A stretch of 64,000 bases of DNA from Deltaproteobacteria bacterium (GTDB lineage: Bacteria; Desulfobacterota; Desulfobacteria; Desulfobacterales; Desulfatibacillaceae). Numbering within the stretch: position 1 is the first letter of the stretch; every line of letters starts with the position of its first letter. This document shows, piece after piece, positions 34,542-42,189 of this stretch. The notes beneath the pieces were generated by a model, which had not been told where the DNA came from, did no database searches, and was given only the letters and a program-made list of their open reading frames with translations. The DNA is taken from NCBI GenBank assembly GCA_016235345.1, contig JACRLG010000028.1, positions 272,809 to 336,808 on the forward strand, given 5' to 3'. A program made the position numbers and the translations under genes.

Positions 34542-35277
34542 AAAGGTATCCAAGGCCTTCGGCGGCGTGCAGGCGGTGCGGGACGTGTCCTTTTCCGTGG
34601 CGCCCCTAAGCATCCAGGCCGTCATCGGCCCCAACGGGGCGGGCAAGACCACCCTTTTCAACCTCATCACCGGGGTATTCACCCCGGATTCCGGCGGCAT
34701 CTTCTTCAGGGGCCGCCCGCTTTCCGGGGTGGCCGTGCATAAGAGGGTGGAGATGGGCATAGCCCGCACCTTTCAGAACGTGGAGCTCTTTTCCGGCATG
34801 AGCGTCCTGGAAAACGTGCTGGTTGGCCGCCACACCCGGACGAAAACGGGCTTTCTGGGAGCTGCGGCCCACACGAGGCGGGTTAAGGCCGAGGAGACGG
34901 CGGCCTTTGAAAAGGCCAGGGCGCTTCTTGATTTCGTGGGCCTTTCCCGCGTTGCTGAAAAACGGGCCGGGGACCTTCCCTTCGGCTGGCAGCGCATGGC
35001 TGAAATCGCCCGCGCCCTTGCGTCCGACCCCGCCGTCATCCTTCTGGACGAGCCTGCTGCGGGCCTTAACGCCTCGGAAACCGGGGAACTGGCCGCTCTC
35101 ATAAGAAGGATACGCGACACGGGCGTCACGGTGATTCTGGTGGAGCACGACATGAGCCTCACCATGGAGGTTTCCGACCAGATAGCGGTTCTGGACCAGG
35201 GGGCGCTTCTGGCCTTCGGCGCGCCGCGCCAGATTCAGGCGAACAAAGAGGTTATCGCCGCTTACTTAGGGACTTGA
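34495..35277 (+). CDS. livG: Branched-chain amino acid ABC transporter ATP-binding protein LivG
   Basis: A 260-residue ABC ATPase: Walker A GPNGAGKTT (about residues 44-52), Walker B VILLDEPAAGLNASE and H-loop LVEHDMSLTMEVSD. The usual LSGGQ signature is replaced by LPFGWQR, as is common in LivG proteins (LPYGxQR). It overlaps the livM 3' end by 47 nt and ends 1 base before livF begins. Confidence 0.92.
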   Translation: MSVQETSGKDPILSIEKVSKAFGGVQAVRDVSFSVAPLSIQAVIGPNGAGKTTLFNLITGVFTPDSGGIFFRGRPLSGVAVHKRVEMGIARTFQNVELFSGMSVLENVLVGRHTRTKTGFLGAAAHTRRVKAEETAAFEKARALLDFVGLSRVAEKRAGDLPFGWQRMAEIARALASDPAVILLDEPAAGLNASETGELAALIRRIRDTGVTVILVEHDMSLTMEVSDQIAVLDQGALLAFGAPRQIQANKEVIAAYLGT

Positions 35278-35278
35278 G

Positions 35279-36022
35279 ATGCTGGCAATACGAAATCTGA
35301 CTTGCCATTACGGCGGAATACGGGCCCTTTCCGGGGTGAGCCTGTCCGTGGACGAGGGCGAGATGGTGGCCCTCATAGGGGCCAACGGCGCGGGGAAAAC
35401 CACCCTCTTGTCGGCCATCTGCGGCCTTATCCCAAAATTTTCCGGCGAAATGGATTTTTGCGGCGAAAGCATCAGGGGCCTTTCCACCCAGAAGATCACG
35501 GCATCGGGGATCAGCATGGTGCCGGAGGGACGCCTCATCTTCCCCTCCCTCACCGTCAAGGACCATCTCACCCTTGGGGCCTATCTGCGGCATCGCAAGA
35601 AGGACCGCTTTGGGATAGAGACCGACATCAAAAAGATTTACGAGCTTTTTCCGGTGCTGGAGGACAGGAGAAAGCAGTCGGCAGGAACACTTTCGGGCGG
35701 TGAGCAGCAGATGCTGGCCATAGGCCGGGCATTGATGGCAAGGCCGAAACTTCTGTTGCTGGACGAGCCCTCCATGGGCCTTGCCCCCCTTGTGGTGCGG
35801 ATGATTTTTTCGACACTGAAACAGCTTAAAAGCGAGGGCCTCACCATAATGCTGGTGGAACAGAACGCCCAGGCTGCCCTATCCCTTGCCGATCGGGGCT
35901 ACGTGCTGGAAACCGGCCTTCTGGTCCTCACCGGCCCGGCCCGGAGGCTCCTTGCCGACGAAGAGGTCAAGAGGGCCTATCTGGGCAAGGACTACTCGGC
36001 CTTCACCGAAGGCCGCGCTTAA
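35279..36022 (+). CDS. livF: Branched-chain amino acid ABC transporter ATP-binding protein LivF
   Basis: A 247-residue ABC ATPase: Walker A GANGAGKTT, signature LSGGEQQML, Walker B LLLDEPSMGLAPL and H-loop-region LVEQNAQAAL. It completes the Liv complex. It starts one base after the livG stop. A family B repeat begins at its stop codon. Confidence 0.93.
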   Translation: MLAIRNLTCHYGGIRALSGVSLSVDEGEMVALIGANGAGKTTLLSAICGLIPKFSGEMDFCGESIRGLSTQKITASGISMVPEGRLIFPSLTVKDHLTLGAYLRHRKKDRFGIETDIKKIYELFPVLEDRRKQSAGTLSGGEQQMLAIGRALMARPKLLLLDEPSMGLAPLVVRMIFSTLKQLKSEGLTIMLVEQNAQAALSLADRGYVLETGLLVLTGPARRLLADEEVKRAYLGKDYSAFTEGRA

Positions 36023-36126
36023 CGCCTGTCCAAAAACGCGAATTGCTGCGTCATGCGGCGCGTCGCGTACTTTTAGTACGCGTCCTTCCCGCCAACCTTA
36101 GCACTTCATCGTTTTTGATCAGGCTT
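36023..36126 (+). repeat. Family B palindromic repeat, copy 8
   Basis: Starts at the livF stop. Boxes CGCGAATTGCTGCGTCA and CTTAGCACTTCATCG; central hairpin GTACTTTTAGTAC; outer arms GCCTGTCCAAAAACG and CGTTTTTGATCAGGC. This copy is slightly short, about 104 bp. Apart from this repeat and the family A element at 36168, the gap to 36337 holds no gene. Confidence 0.85.
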
Positions 36127-36167
36127 AACGCCGCACCTTTTGGAATGGTTTTTAGTGGTATCAACTG

Positions 36168-36272
36168 TAGGTTGGGTGGTTCTGCGCGCAGCGCAGGTTC
36201 ACCCAACATTTTTAATTCATGGAGAATTGTTGGGTGAACTTGGGGCCTTGCGGCCCGGAACCACCCAACCTA
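36168..36272. repeat. Family A palindromic repeat, full double element
   Basis: Left TAGGTTGGGTGG, right ACCACCCAACCTA; inner ends GGTTCACCCAACA and TTGTTGGGTGAAC. The halves have different loops (TGCGCGCAGCGCA and GGGGCCTTGCGGCCC). It is followed by a short sequence, CTTGCAATTGGCTTG, also seen after the copy at 16115. Confidence 0.8.
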
Positions 36273-36336
36273 CCAAAGGTCTTGCAATTGGCTTGAAAAA
36301 TATTCTTTTTCTTTGATCAGGAATTGGACCATCGCC

Positions 36337-37632
36337 ATGACCGCCTCCGCAATCCGAGAGGATGAACTCGTAAGCGCAGCAGCCCGCGAACAGCGGCAAC
36401 TGGAGCTTTTGCAGGCCACCCTGAACCGGGCCGTGAAATCGGTGAGGCTTTACCAGGAAAAGCTGGCCGTGGAGGGCAGCGAGCCGGGCCGGGTGAAATC
36501 CCTGGAGGACCTTGCGAAGCTCCCCTTCACCCGGAGGGAGGATTTTTCCGAGCACTACCCCTACGGCATGTTCGCGGCACCTTTGCGCGACATCGTGCGC
36601 ATCCACACCGCGCCGGGCACCGGCCTTGCCCCCACCGTGACCGGCTACACCAGAAATGACCTCTTCACCTGGAGGGAAATCCTCTCCCGCGCGCTCCATG
36701 CGGCGGGCGTCAACGAGACCGACGTTTTCCAGATATGCTTCGATTCCGGCCTCGCCAACTGGGGCCGCGACTACAAGGACGGGGCCGAGGACCTTGGCGC
36801 GTCGGTGATTCCGCTCACCTCCCTGTCCCTGGAAAAACAGCGCATGGTGCTTTCGGACTACCGCACCACGGTCCTTGTCACAAGCCCGTCTTTGGCGGAC
36901 AAGCTCGCGGCGAAACTCGCCAGCGCGGGCGCGGCCAACGCCTCCCTGGCCTTAAAGACCCTCATCCTGGCGGGCGAGCCGGTCTCGGCCCGGATGCGCG
37001 AAAACCTGGAAAACGCCTTTTCCGCCACGGCCTGGGTCCATTACGGGCTTTCCGAGGCCCCCGGTCCCGCAGTGGCCTTCGAGTGCCACGCCCACGAGGG
37101 CCTGCACGTCTCAGAGGATCATTTCTACCCGGAGATCGTGGACCCCGAAACCGGAAGGCCCCTGGAAGCTGGCAAGCCCGGCGAGCTGGTGCTCACCACC
37201 CTCACCGCCAGGGCCTTCCCGCTCATCCGGTTCAGGACCGGCGACCGGGCGAAATTCATCACCGAAACCTGCCCCTGCGGGCGCACCTTCCGGCGCATAT
37301 CCTGGCTATTCGAGCGCACCGACGACGCCCGGCTCATTCGCGGGGTCAAGGTCTCCGAAAGCCAGATAATGGCCCACGCCAAAAAGGCCCTGGGCCAGGA
37401 GCCGTCGGACTACCGCTTAAGGCCCGGCAATCGGGACGAACCCTTCGGGCTCGAGCTTTCCATCCCTGTGGACGACACGCTTTTTTCCGATGAAATAAAG
37501 GTTCTGGAGCGCCACGCCAAAAGCCTGGAAGCGGCCCTCAACCAGGAGTTGGGAATCCCGGTCAAGGTGAGGCTCACAGAGAGGATGGCCAAGGCGGGCG
37601 AGGGCGGCAGATGGATAAATGAAAACCCATAG
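36337..37632 (+). CDS. Degenerate phenylacetate-CoA ligase paralogue (probable pseudoenzyme)
   Basis: A 431-residue homologue of the paaK product at 29279, similar along its whole length (LPFTRREDF, YGMFAAP, HYGLSEAPGP, EDHFYPEIVDPETG, CPCGRTF). The key ligase residues are changed. The ATP-loop SSGTTGKP of the active copy reads APGTGLAP here (about residues 92-99), and the C-terminal GKAQR with the adenylation lysine reads GEGGR (about 421-425). No frameshift or stop is present, so the gene is maintained. It is followed, as in the first copy, by an ACT protein. It may act as a regulator or ligand-binding partner. The ATG at 36337 is preferred to a TTG at 36313. Confidence 0.85.
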   Translation: MTASAIREDELVSAAAREQRQLELLQATLNRAVKSVRLYQEKLAVEGSEPGRVKSLEDLAKLPFTRREDFSEHYPYGMFAAPLRDIVRIHTAPGTGLAPTVTGYTRNDLFTWREILSRALHAAGVNETDVFQICFDSGLANWGRDYKDGAEDLGASVIPLTSLSLEKQRMVLSDYRTTVLVTSPSLADKLAAKLASAGAANASLALKTLILAGEPVSARMRENLENAFSATAWVHYGLSEAPGPAVAFECHAHEGLHVSEDHFYPEIVDPETGRPLEAGKPGELVLTTLTARAFPLIRFRTGDRAKFITETCPCGRTFRRISWLFERTDDARLIRGVKVSESQIMAHAKKALGQEPSDYRLRPGNRDEPFGLELSIPVDDTLFSDEIKVLERHAKSLEAALNQELGIPVKVRLTERMAKAGEGGRWINENP

Positions 37633-37776
37633 GATTTTTTTGAGCCCGTAAAATTTCGGCTTGCCCGAAAGCGCCCGGTTCGGGTATTGCGTCGCCGGGT
37701 TTTATAGGTTATATTTCCGGTATTCCAAACTTTCCATGATACAAAAGCAGTTGCGCAATCGACAAAGAGGTGAGCC

Positions 37777-38208
37777 ATGCACGTTGAGCAGATATCCATC
37801 TTCCTGGAAAACAAGGCGGGCCGCCTGGCCGAGGTTGGCCGCATCCTGGCGGACGCGGGCGTCAACATAAGGGCCCTGTCCCTGGCCGACACCTCCGACT
37901 TCGGGGTCCTGCGCCTCATCGTCAGCAACAACCCGGCGGCAAGGAGCGCTCTGCGCAAGAACGGCTTCACCGTGCGCCTTTCCCAGGTGACCGCGGTGCG
38001 CGTGGAAGACAGGCCGGGCGGGCTTCTGGCGGTGCTGGACGTTCTGAACGACGCGGAAATAAACATCGAATACATGTACGCCTACGCCAACCCCACGGGC
38101 GGCACCGCCATAATGATCTTCCGCCTGGAGCCCCTTGATAAGGCCACGGAAGTCCTTACGGAAAAGGGCTTCACTCTCCTTTCCGGGGAGGACCTTTCAG
38201 TGCTTTGA
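37777..38208 (+). CDS. Tandem ACT-domain protein (second copy)
   Basis: A 143-residue, two-ACT-domain protein closely similar to the one at 30855: both begin MH-x-x-QIS with [17 protein letters not shown] and share [21 protein letters not shown] and GGLLAVLDVLNDAEINIEYMYAYA. It probably binds an amino acid as a sensor. It follows the degenerate ligase gene with a gap of about 145 bp, which mirrors the first ligase-ACT pair and shows that a two-gene module was duplicated. AAAGAGGTGAGCC precedes the ATG. Confidence 0.9.
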   Translation: MHVEQISIFLENKAGRLAEVGRILADAGVNIRALSLADTSDFGVLRLIVSNNPAARSALRKNGFTVRLSQVTAVRVEDRPGGLLAVLDVLNDAEINIEYMYAYANPTGGTAIMIFRLEPLDKATEVLTEKGFTLLSGEDLSVL

Positions 38209-38254
38209 GCCGGGCCTGAAAACAGCCGGAACGGAACTTGCGCATCCTGCGCAA

Positions 38255-39427
38255 TCACTCGTCCTTCAACAGGGCTGCCGGTTTGACGGCATCCTCCCCG
38301 AAGCGGTCCCACAGGGCGTCAACGGCCCTGTTGAGCCGCTTTCGTTTTTCCGGGTCAAAGGCGTCGAAAAGGGATTCCTGGAAAGGCGCGCCAGGGGCGC
38401 AAAGGCCCGAAACCGAGACCCCAAGGAGCCGCACAGGGTCATGGCCCAGCCGGGTCTTTTGGGCAAGGGGCAGGCAGGCGGCGTAGAGAGTTCCTGCGTC
38501 GTCGGTGGGGGATGAAAGGGTGTGGCTCCTTGTGACGCTTGTGAAATCGCCGTAGCGGACCTTCAGGGTGACGGTGCGGCCCGCGACTCCCCTTTTGCGC
38601 AGTCGGCGGGCGGTCTTTCGGCAAAGGGCCAGGATCATGCGGAGGGCCTCCTCCCGGTCCGAAATGTCTCTGTCGAAGGTGATTTCCCGCCCGATGGACT
38701 TGGCCGCTTCGGGCGGTTCAACGGTTCGCACGTCAATCCCCCTTGAAAAATCGAAGACGATCTCCCCAAGTTTTCCAAGGTTTCTTATAAGGACCTCCCT
38801 GGGAAGCGCTCTTGCCTCGCCCACGGTGCGCACACCCAGTGTAAGGAGCTTTTTCTGCGCCAAAGGCCCAACCCCCCAAAGGCGGCCCACGGGCAGGGGA
38901 GCCAGAAAGGCCTCCGCCTCTTCGGGAGGCACCACCAAAAGGCCGTCGGGCTTGGCCATGTCGGACGCGATTTTCGCCACGAGCTTGGTGGAGGAAACCC
39001 CGGCAGAGCCCGCAAGGTGAAGCTCCGAGCGCAGCGCGGCCCTGATTTTCCGCGCAATTTCGCTTCCGTCGCCGAAAAGCCTTCTGGACCGGGTGACGTC
39101 TATGAAGGCCTCGTCCAGGGAAAGGGGCTCCACCAGGGGCGAAAACCTTCGGAAAACGGCCATCACCGCGCGGGAGACCTCGATGTAGCGCTCCATCCGC
39201 ACCGGAAGGACAACGGCATGGGGGCACGCGCGAAGGGCCGCCCCAACAGGCATGGCGCTTTTCACCCCGAAGCGGCGGGCTTCGTAGGAGGCGGCGGACA
39301 CCACCGAGCGCGGGCCGCCGCCCCCCACGATCACCGGAAGGCCAAAAAGTTCGGGCCGGTCCAGGATTTCCACCGAGGCGTAAAAGGCGTCCATGTCAAC
39401 GTGGATTATTGCGGGCGCACGGTCCAT
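38255..39427 (-). CDS. dinB: DNA polymerase IV (Y-family translesion polymerase)
   Basis: A 390-residue Y-family polymerase. Metal-binding motifs are HVDMDAFYASVE (residues 9-20) and SLDEAFIDVT (about 103-112). The helix-hairpin-helix GRLWGVGPLAQKKLLTLG and a little-finger domain (SIGREITFDRDI) follow. It copies past damaged bases without proofreading. The C-terminal FQESLF (near residue 356) fits the beta-clamp-binding motif QxxLF. No LexA-type box is evident in the short divergent gap to the epimerase gene. Confidence 0.93.
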   Translation of the reverse strand: MDRAPAIIHVDMDAFYASVEILDRPELFGLPVIVGGGGPRSVVSAASYEARRFGVKSAMPVGAALRACPHAVVLPVRMERYIEVSRAVMAVFRRFSPLVEPLSLDEAFIDVTRSRRLFGDGSEIARKIRAALRSELHLAGSAGVSSTKLVAKIASDMAKPDGLLVVPPEEAEAFLAPLPVGRLWGVGPLAQKKLLTLGVRTVGEARALPREVLIRNLGKLGEIVFDFSRGIDVRTVEPPEAAKSIGREITFDRDISDREEALRMILALCRKTARRLRKRGVAGRTVTLKVRYGDFTSVTRSHTLSSPTDDAGTLYAACLPLAQKTRLGHDPVRLLGVSVSGLCAPGAPFQESLFDAFDPEKRKRLNRAVDALWDRFGEDAVKPAALLKDE

Positions 39428-39532
39428 CGGTTCGATCCAAAAAAGATAATGGTTGCCTGCAAAGCTCCCTGCCTTTATAACTGAGCCATATTAACACATT
39501 CCGACCTTTTTCCGGCAAGGGGAGCCTGTCCC

Positions 39533-40450
39533 ATGAAAAAAGTGGCGGTTATAGGGGGAAGCTATTTTTTGGGCCGGGTTTTCGTGGAGGAGGCGCTGAA
39601 GGCTGGCGGCCTGGACATCACAGTAATCAATCGCGGGCACCGCCCCTTGAACATGCCGGGCGTAACCGAAAAAGTCTGCGACAGAAACGACGCCCAAGCC
39701 CTCAAAGCGGCCCTTGCCGCCGACACCTGGGACTGCGTGGTGGATTTCTGCGCCTATCACCAAAGCGCCATAAAGAGCCTGTTCGCGGCCCTTCCGCCGG
39801 AGGGCGCGGGCCGGTACGTTTTCATCTCCACGGTCTCGGTCTACGCCCCCACAAGGGTGCTTCCGGTGACCGAGAACGCCCCCCTTCTTTCCGCTCCCCT
39901 GCCGCTTCCGGGGCCTGCGGCCACCTACGGCTACGACAAGCGCCTGGCCGAGCACGCAGTTATCGGGCAGGGCATTCTGAAAAAAATCCCCTATACCATT
40001 CTTCGCCCGGTGGTTGTTTTCGGGCGCTACAACTACGCGCCACGGGAGAGCTATTTTTTCGACCTGGTTGAAAATGGCCAGGCCGTCACCATCCCCAAGG
40101 GCGACATGGCTCTTTTCCAGTTCGTATACGTGGCCGACGTGGCCCGCGCCGTCATCCAAAGCCTTGAAAGCGAAAAGGCGGCGGATGCCGTCTATAACCT
40201 TGCTGCCCCCGAACTCATCTCATACGGGCGGCTGGCGGACGTCCTGGAACAGGCCATGGAGCGCAAGATAGAGACCCAGGTAATGCCGGTTTCCAAGATC
40301 GAGGCCGAGCGCATCCCGCTTCCCTTTCCCCTTTCCGAGCACTGGATTCACTCCGGGGAAAAGATCGTGCGGGAGCTCCAGTTTTCCTACACCCCGCTGG
40401 TGGCCGCCATGAAGGAAACCTACAGGGATTATCGCAAGGACCTCAGGTAA
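39533..40450 (+). CDS. NAD-dependent epimerase/dehydratase-family protein
   Basis: A 305-residue extended SDR-type protein: glycine-rich NAD loop VIGGSYFLGR near the start, VVDFCAYHQSAI, the STVSVYAP strand and a YGYDK motif (YxxxK) at about residues 143-147. Later VYVADVARAVIQ and YNLAAPELISYGRLADVLEQ are typical of nucleotide-sugar epimerases and mRNA-binding CSP41-like relatives. The substrate is unknown. GGGGAG lies 8 nt before the ATG. It is upstream of and co-oriented with the arsR-hgc operon but separated by about 100 bp with its own promoter signals. Confidence 0.82.
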   Translation: MKKVAVIGGSYFLGRVFVEEALKAGGLDITVINRGHRPLNMPGVTEKVCDRNDAQALKAALAADTWDCVVDFCAYHQSAIKSLFAALPPEGAGRYVFISTVSVYAPTRVLPVTENAPLLSAPLPLPGPAATYGYDKRLAEHAVIGQGILKKIPYTILRPVVVFGRYNYAPRESYFFDLVENGQAVTIPKGDMALFQFVYVADVARAVIQSLESEKAADAVYNLAAPELISYGRLADVLEQAMERKIETQVMPVSKIEAERIPLPFPLSEHWIHSGEKIVRELQFSYTPLVAAMKETYRDYRKDLR

Positions 40451-40492
40451 CAGCCCGATTCGCCGCCGTAATATTTCCCGCAAAGATTTTCC

Positions 40493-40533
40493 TTGACGTC
40501 GGCCTTCTCTATCGTTTATCGTAGATTTACGAT
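40493..40533 (+). promoter_or_regulatory. Promoter and inverted-repeat operator of the arsR-hgcAB operon
   Basis: TTGACG (40493-40498) and a -10-like TATCGT (40517-40522, 18-bp spacer) precede arsR. Overlapping and following the -10 is the perfect inverted repeat ATCGTA-gatt-TACGAT (40518-40533). Its placement across the promoter is what an ArsR-type repressor site would show. The ribosome site GAAGGAGG begins right after it. Confidence 0.55.
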
Positions 40534-40550
40534 GAAGGAGGGCAAGCCCC

Positions 40551-40847
40551 GTGAAGAAGATTTTCGATCCCGAAAGATTCGCAAGCCTGTGCAAGGCCCT
40601 GGCCCACCCGGCAAGGGTGAGGATTCTGGCCCATCTTCTGGCCGAGGACAGGTGTTTCTGCGGCGAGATAGTGAAAATCCTGCCACTTGCCCAGTCAACG
40701 GTGAGCCAGCACTTGAAGGCCCTGAAGGAGGCCGGGCTGGTTGGCGGCGAGGTGGAGGGTCTTTGCAACTGCTACTGCGTGGATAAAACGGTGCTGAAAG
40801 AGTTTCTGAAGTTGGCTGAGGAACTAATGAAAGGAAAAATCGAATGA
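40551..40847 (+). CDS. ArsR/SmtB-family repressor upstream of hgcAB
   Basis: A 98-residue winged-helix repressor. The recognition helix lies in PLAQSTVSQHLKALKEAG (about residues 45-62). The CFC at residues 35-37 sits where ArsR proteins bind arsenite, and the wing is followed by LCNCYC (Cys72, 74 and 76). It probably senses a thiophilic metal or metalloid and controls its own operon through the inverted repeat at 40518. It starts at GTG with GAAGGAGG upstream; its stop overlaps the next ORF (ATGA at 40844). ArsR-like regulators next to hgcAB are known from other mercury methylators. Confidence 0.9.
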   Translation: MKKIFDPERFASLCKALAHPARVRILAHLLAEDRCFCGEIVKILPLAQSTVSQHLKALKEAGLVGGEVEGLCNCYCVDKTVLKEFLKLAEELMKGKIE

Positions 40848-41032
40848 AGACCATGAACACATCCTGCTGCAGCGAAATCTCCAAAAACTGGCCCAAGGCC
40901 CAAGCAGTCATCGGCAAGCATTTGAAGGCCATGAAGGAAGCCGGGTTCAGCGCCTGCGATGTTAAGGGGCTTTGCGCCTGCCGCTGCGCCGACAAAAAGG
41001 CGGACGACCCCGAAAAGGGAAAAGGCGAATGA
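40844..41032 (+). CDS. Cysteine-rich mini-protein, partial duplicate of the ArsR wing
   Basis: A 62-residue ORF sandwiched without gaps: it overlaps the arsR stop by 4 nt and its own stop overlaps the hgcA start (ATGA at 41029). Residues 26-51 align with ArsR 54-79: HLKAMKEAG...VKGLCACRCADK against HLKALKEAG...VEGLCNCYCVDK. The N-terminal half of the winged helix is missing. It has six cysteines (8, 9, 38, 44, 46, 48). The DNA is also similar, so this is a partial tandem duplication kept in frame. It may bind the same metal or modulate ArsR; function unknown. Confidence 0.75.
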   Translation: MKTMNTSCCSEISKNWPKAQAVIGKHLKAMKEAGFSACDVKGLCACRCADKKADDPEKGKGE

Positions 41033-42168
41033 AGATAATTGACCTTTCAAGCGGCCGGATTCAGTCGGAGTCCGGCCCCGACGTCTCCTGCGGGTGCGGA
41101 GGCGCGCCGCCGCCGAAAATAGGCAAGCCTATCCCCGGCTACAGCCTTTGCGGGTTTGTTGAGGGATTTACGGAAACCCCGGCGGGGCCGGTTCCAAGGG
41201 TTAAAACGCGGCTTTCCCCCAAGGACTGGGCGGGCGCGGCATTGGCCAGGCTTGGGCCGGGGCGGCAGGATTACAAGGTATCCCCCGGCCTTTACTCGGT
41301 GGGCGGGGCCGGGCCGGACTCGCCGGTTTTCGTGACGGCCAACTACAAACTCACCTTTGACGCCTTAAGGAAGGAGCTTTCCGGGATTTCGGCCTGGATT
41401 CTGGTTTTGGACACCGATGGAGTCAACGTCTGGTGCGCCGCAGGAAAGGGCACCTTTTCCACGGGGGAGGTCTGCCGAAGGGTCGCGGAATCCGGCCTTG
41501 CCGCCGTGGTGAGCCACCGGGAGCTGATTCTTCCCCAGCTTGGAGCGCCTGGGGTCTCGGCCAGGGAGGTGAAAAAGGGTTGCGGATTTTCGGTGTCCTG
41601 GGGGCCGGTAAGGGCTTCCGACATCAGGGCCTATATCGAAAACGGAAAAAAGGCCGGACCCGGAATGAGAAGCATCGATTTTCCCCTTCTGCGGCGGCTG
41701 GTGCTGATACCCGTGGAGGTCTCCCTCCTGGCGCGCCCCACGGCGGTGATCTTCGTTTCCGCCCTCCTGCTCTCGGCCATAGGCGCGGGTTTCGGCGCTT
41801 CCCTTGGCCGGGGCCTCACGCTTTTTTACGCCTACGCCCTTGCGGTACTGGCGGGCGCGGTGGCTGTTCCGGCCCTGTTGCCGGTGATTCCGGGCCGGGC
41901 CTTTTCGGTGAAGGGCGCGATCACGGGAGCCGTCGCCGGCCTTTTCGCCGCCCTTTTCTGGCGCAGCCGGATGATCTTTCCGGAAATGCTGGCCGTGCTG
42001 GCCCTGGCCACGGTTCTGTCGTCCTATCTTGCCATGAATTTCACCGGGGCCACGCCCATCACGAGCCCCACAGGGGTTGAAAGGGAGATGCGGAAGGCCA
42101 TACCATTCCAGGCGGCGGGCTTGGCGATTTCGCTTGGGCTGTGGGTTACTGCGGGATTTTTGAGATAG
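41029..42168 (+). CDS. hgcA: Mercury methyltransferase corrinoid protein HgcA
   Basis: A 379-residue membrane corrinoid protein that transfers a methyl group to Hg(II). The diagnostic cap-helix motif NVWCAAGKGTF is present at residues 133-143, with Cys136 as the expected cobalt ligand. A soluble corrinoid-binding domain (about 55-200) is followed by five hydrophobic helices (about 228-379). Residues 1-40 form an N-terminal extension with a CGC pair (Cys21, Cys23). The ATG at 41029 overlaps the upstream stop, which is more plausible than a start 19 codons earlier inside the mini-protein frame. HgcB follows 21 bp downstream. Confidence 0.95.
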   Translation: MKIIDLSSGRIQSESGPDVSCGCGGAPPPKIGKPIPGYSLCGFVEGFTETPAGPVPRVKTRLSPKDWAGAALARLGPGRQDYKVSPGLYSVGGAGPDSPVFVTANYKLTFDALRKELSGISAWILVLDTDGVNVWCAAGKGTFSTGEVCRRVAESGLAAVVSHRELILPQLGAPGVSAREVKKGCGFSVSWGPVRASDIRAYIENGKKAGPGMRSIDFPLLRRLVLIPVEVSLLARPTAVIFVSALLLSAIGAGFGASLGRGLTLFYAYALAVLAGAVAVPALLPVIPGRAFSVKGAITGAVAGLFAALFWRSRMIFPEMLAVLALATVLSSYLAMNFTGATPITSPTGVEREMRKAIPFQAAGLAISLGLWVTAGFLR

Positions 42169-42189
42169 GAAAAGCGAGGGAGATTAACT

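Noticed and set aside
36337-37632. Pseudogene call for the second PaaK
   Set aside because: No frameshift, no stop, normal length and a good downstream partner; the changes are confined to catalytic motifs, which fits a maintained pseudoenzyme.
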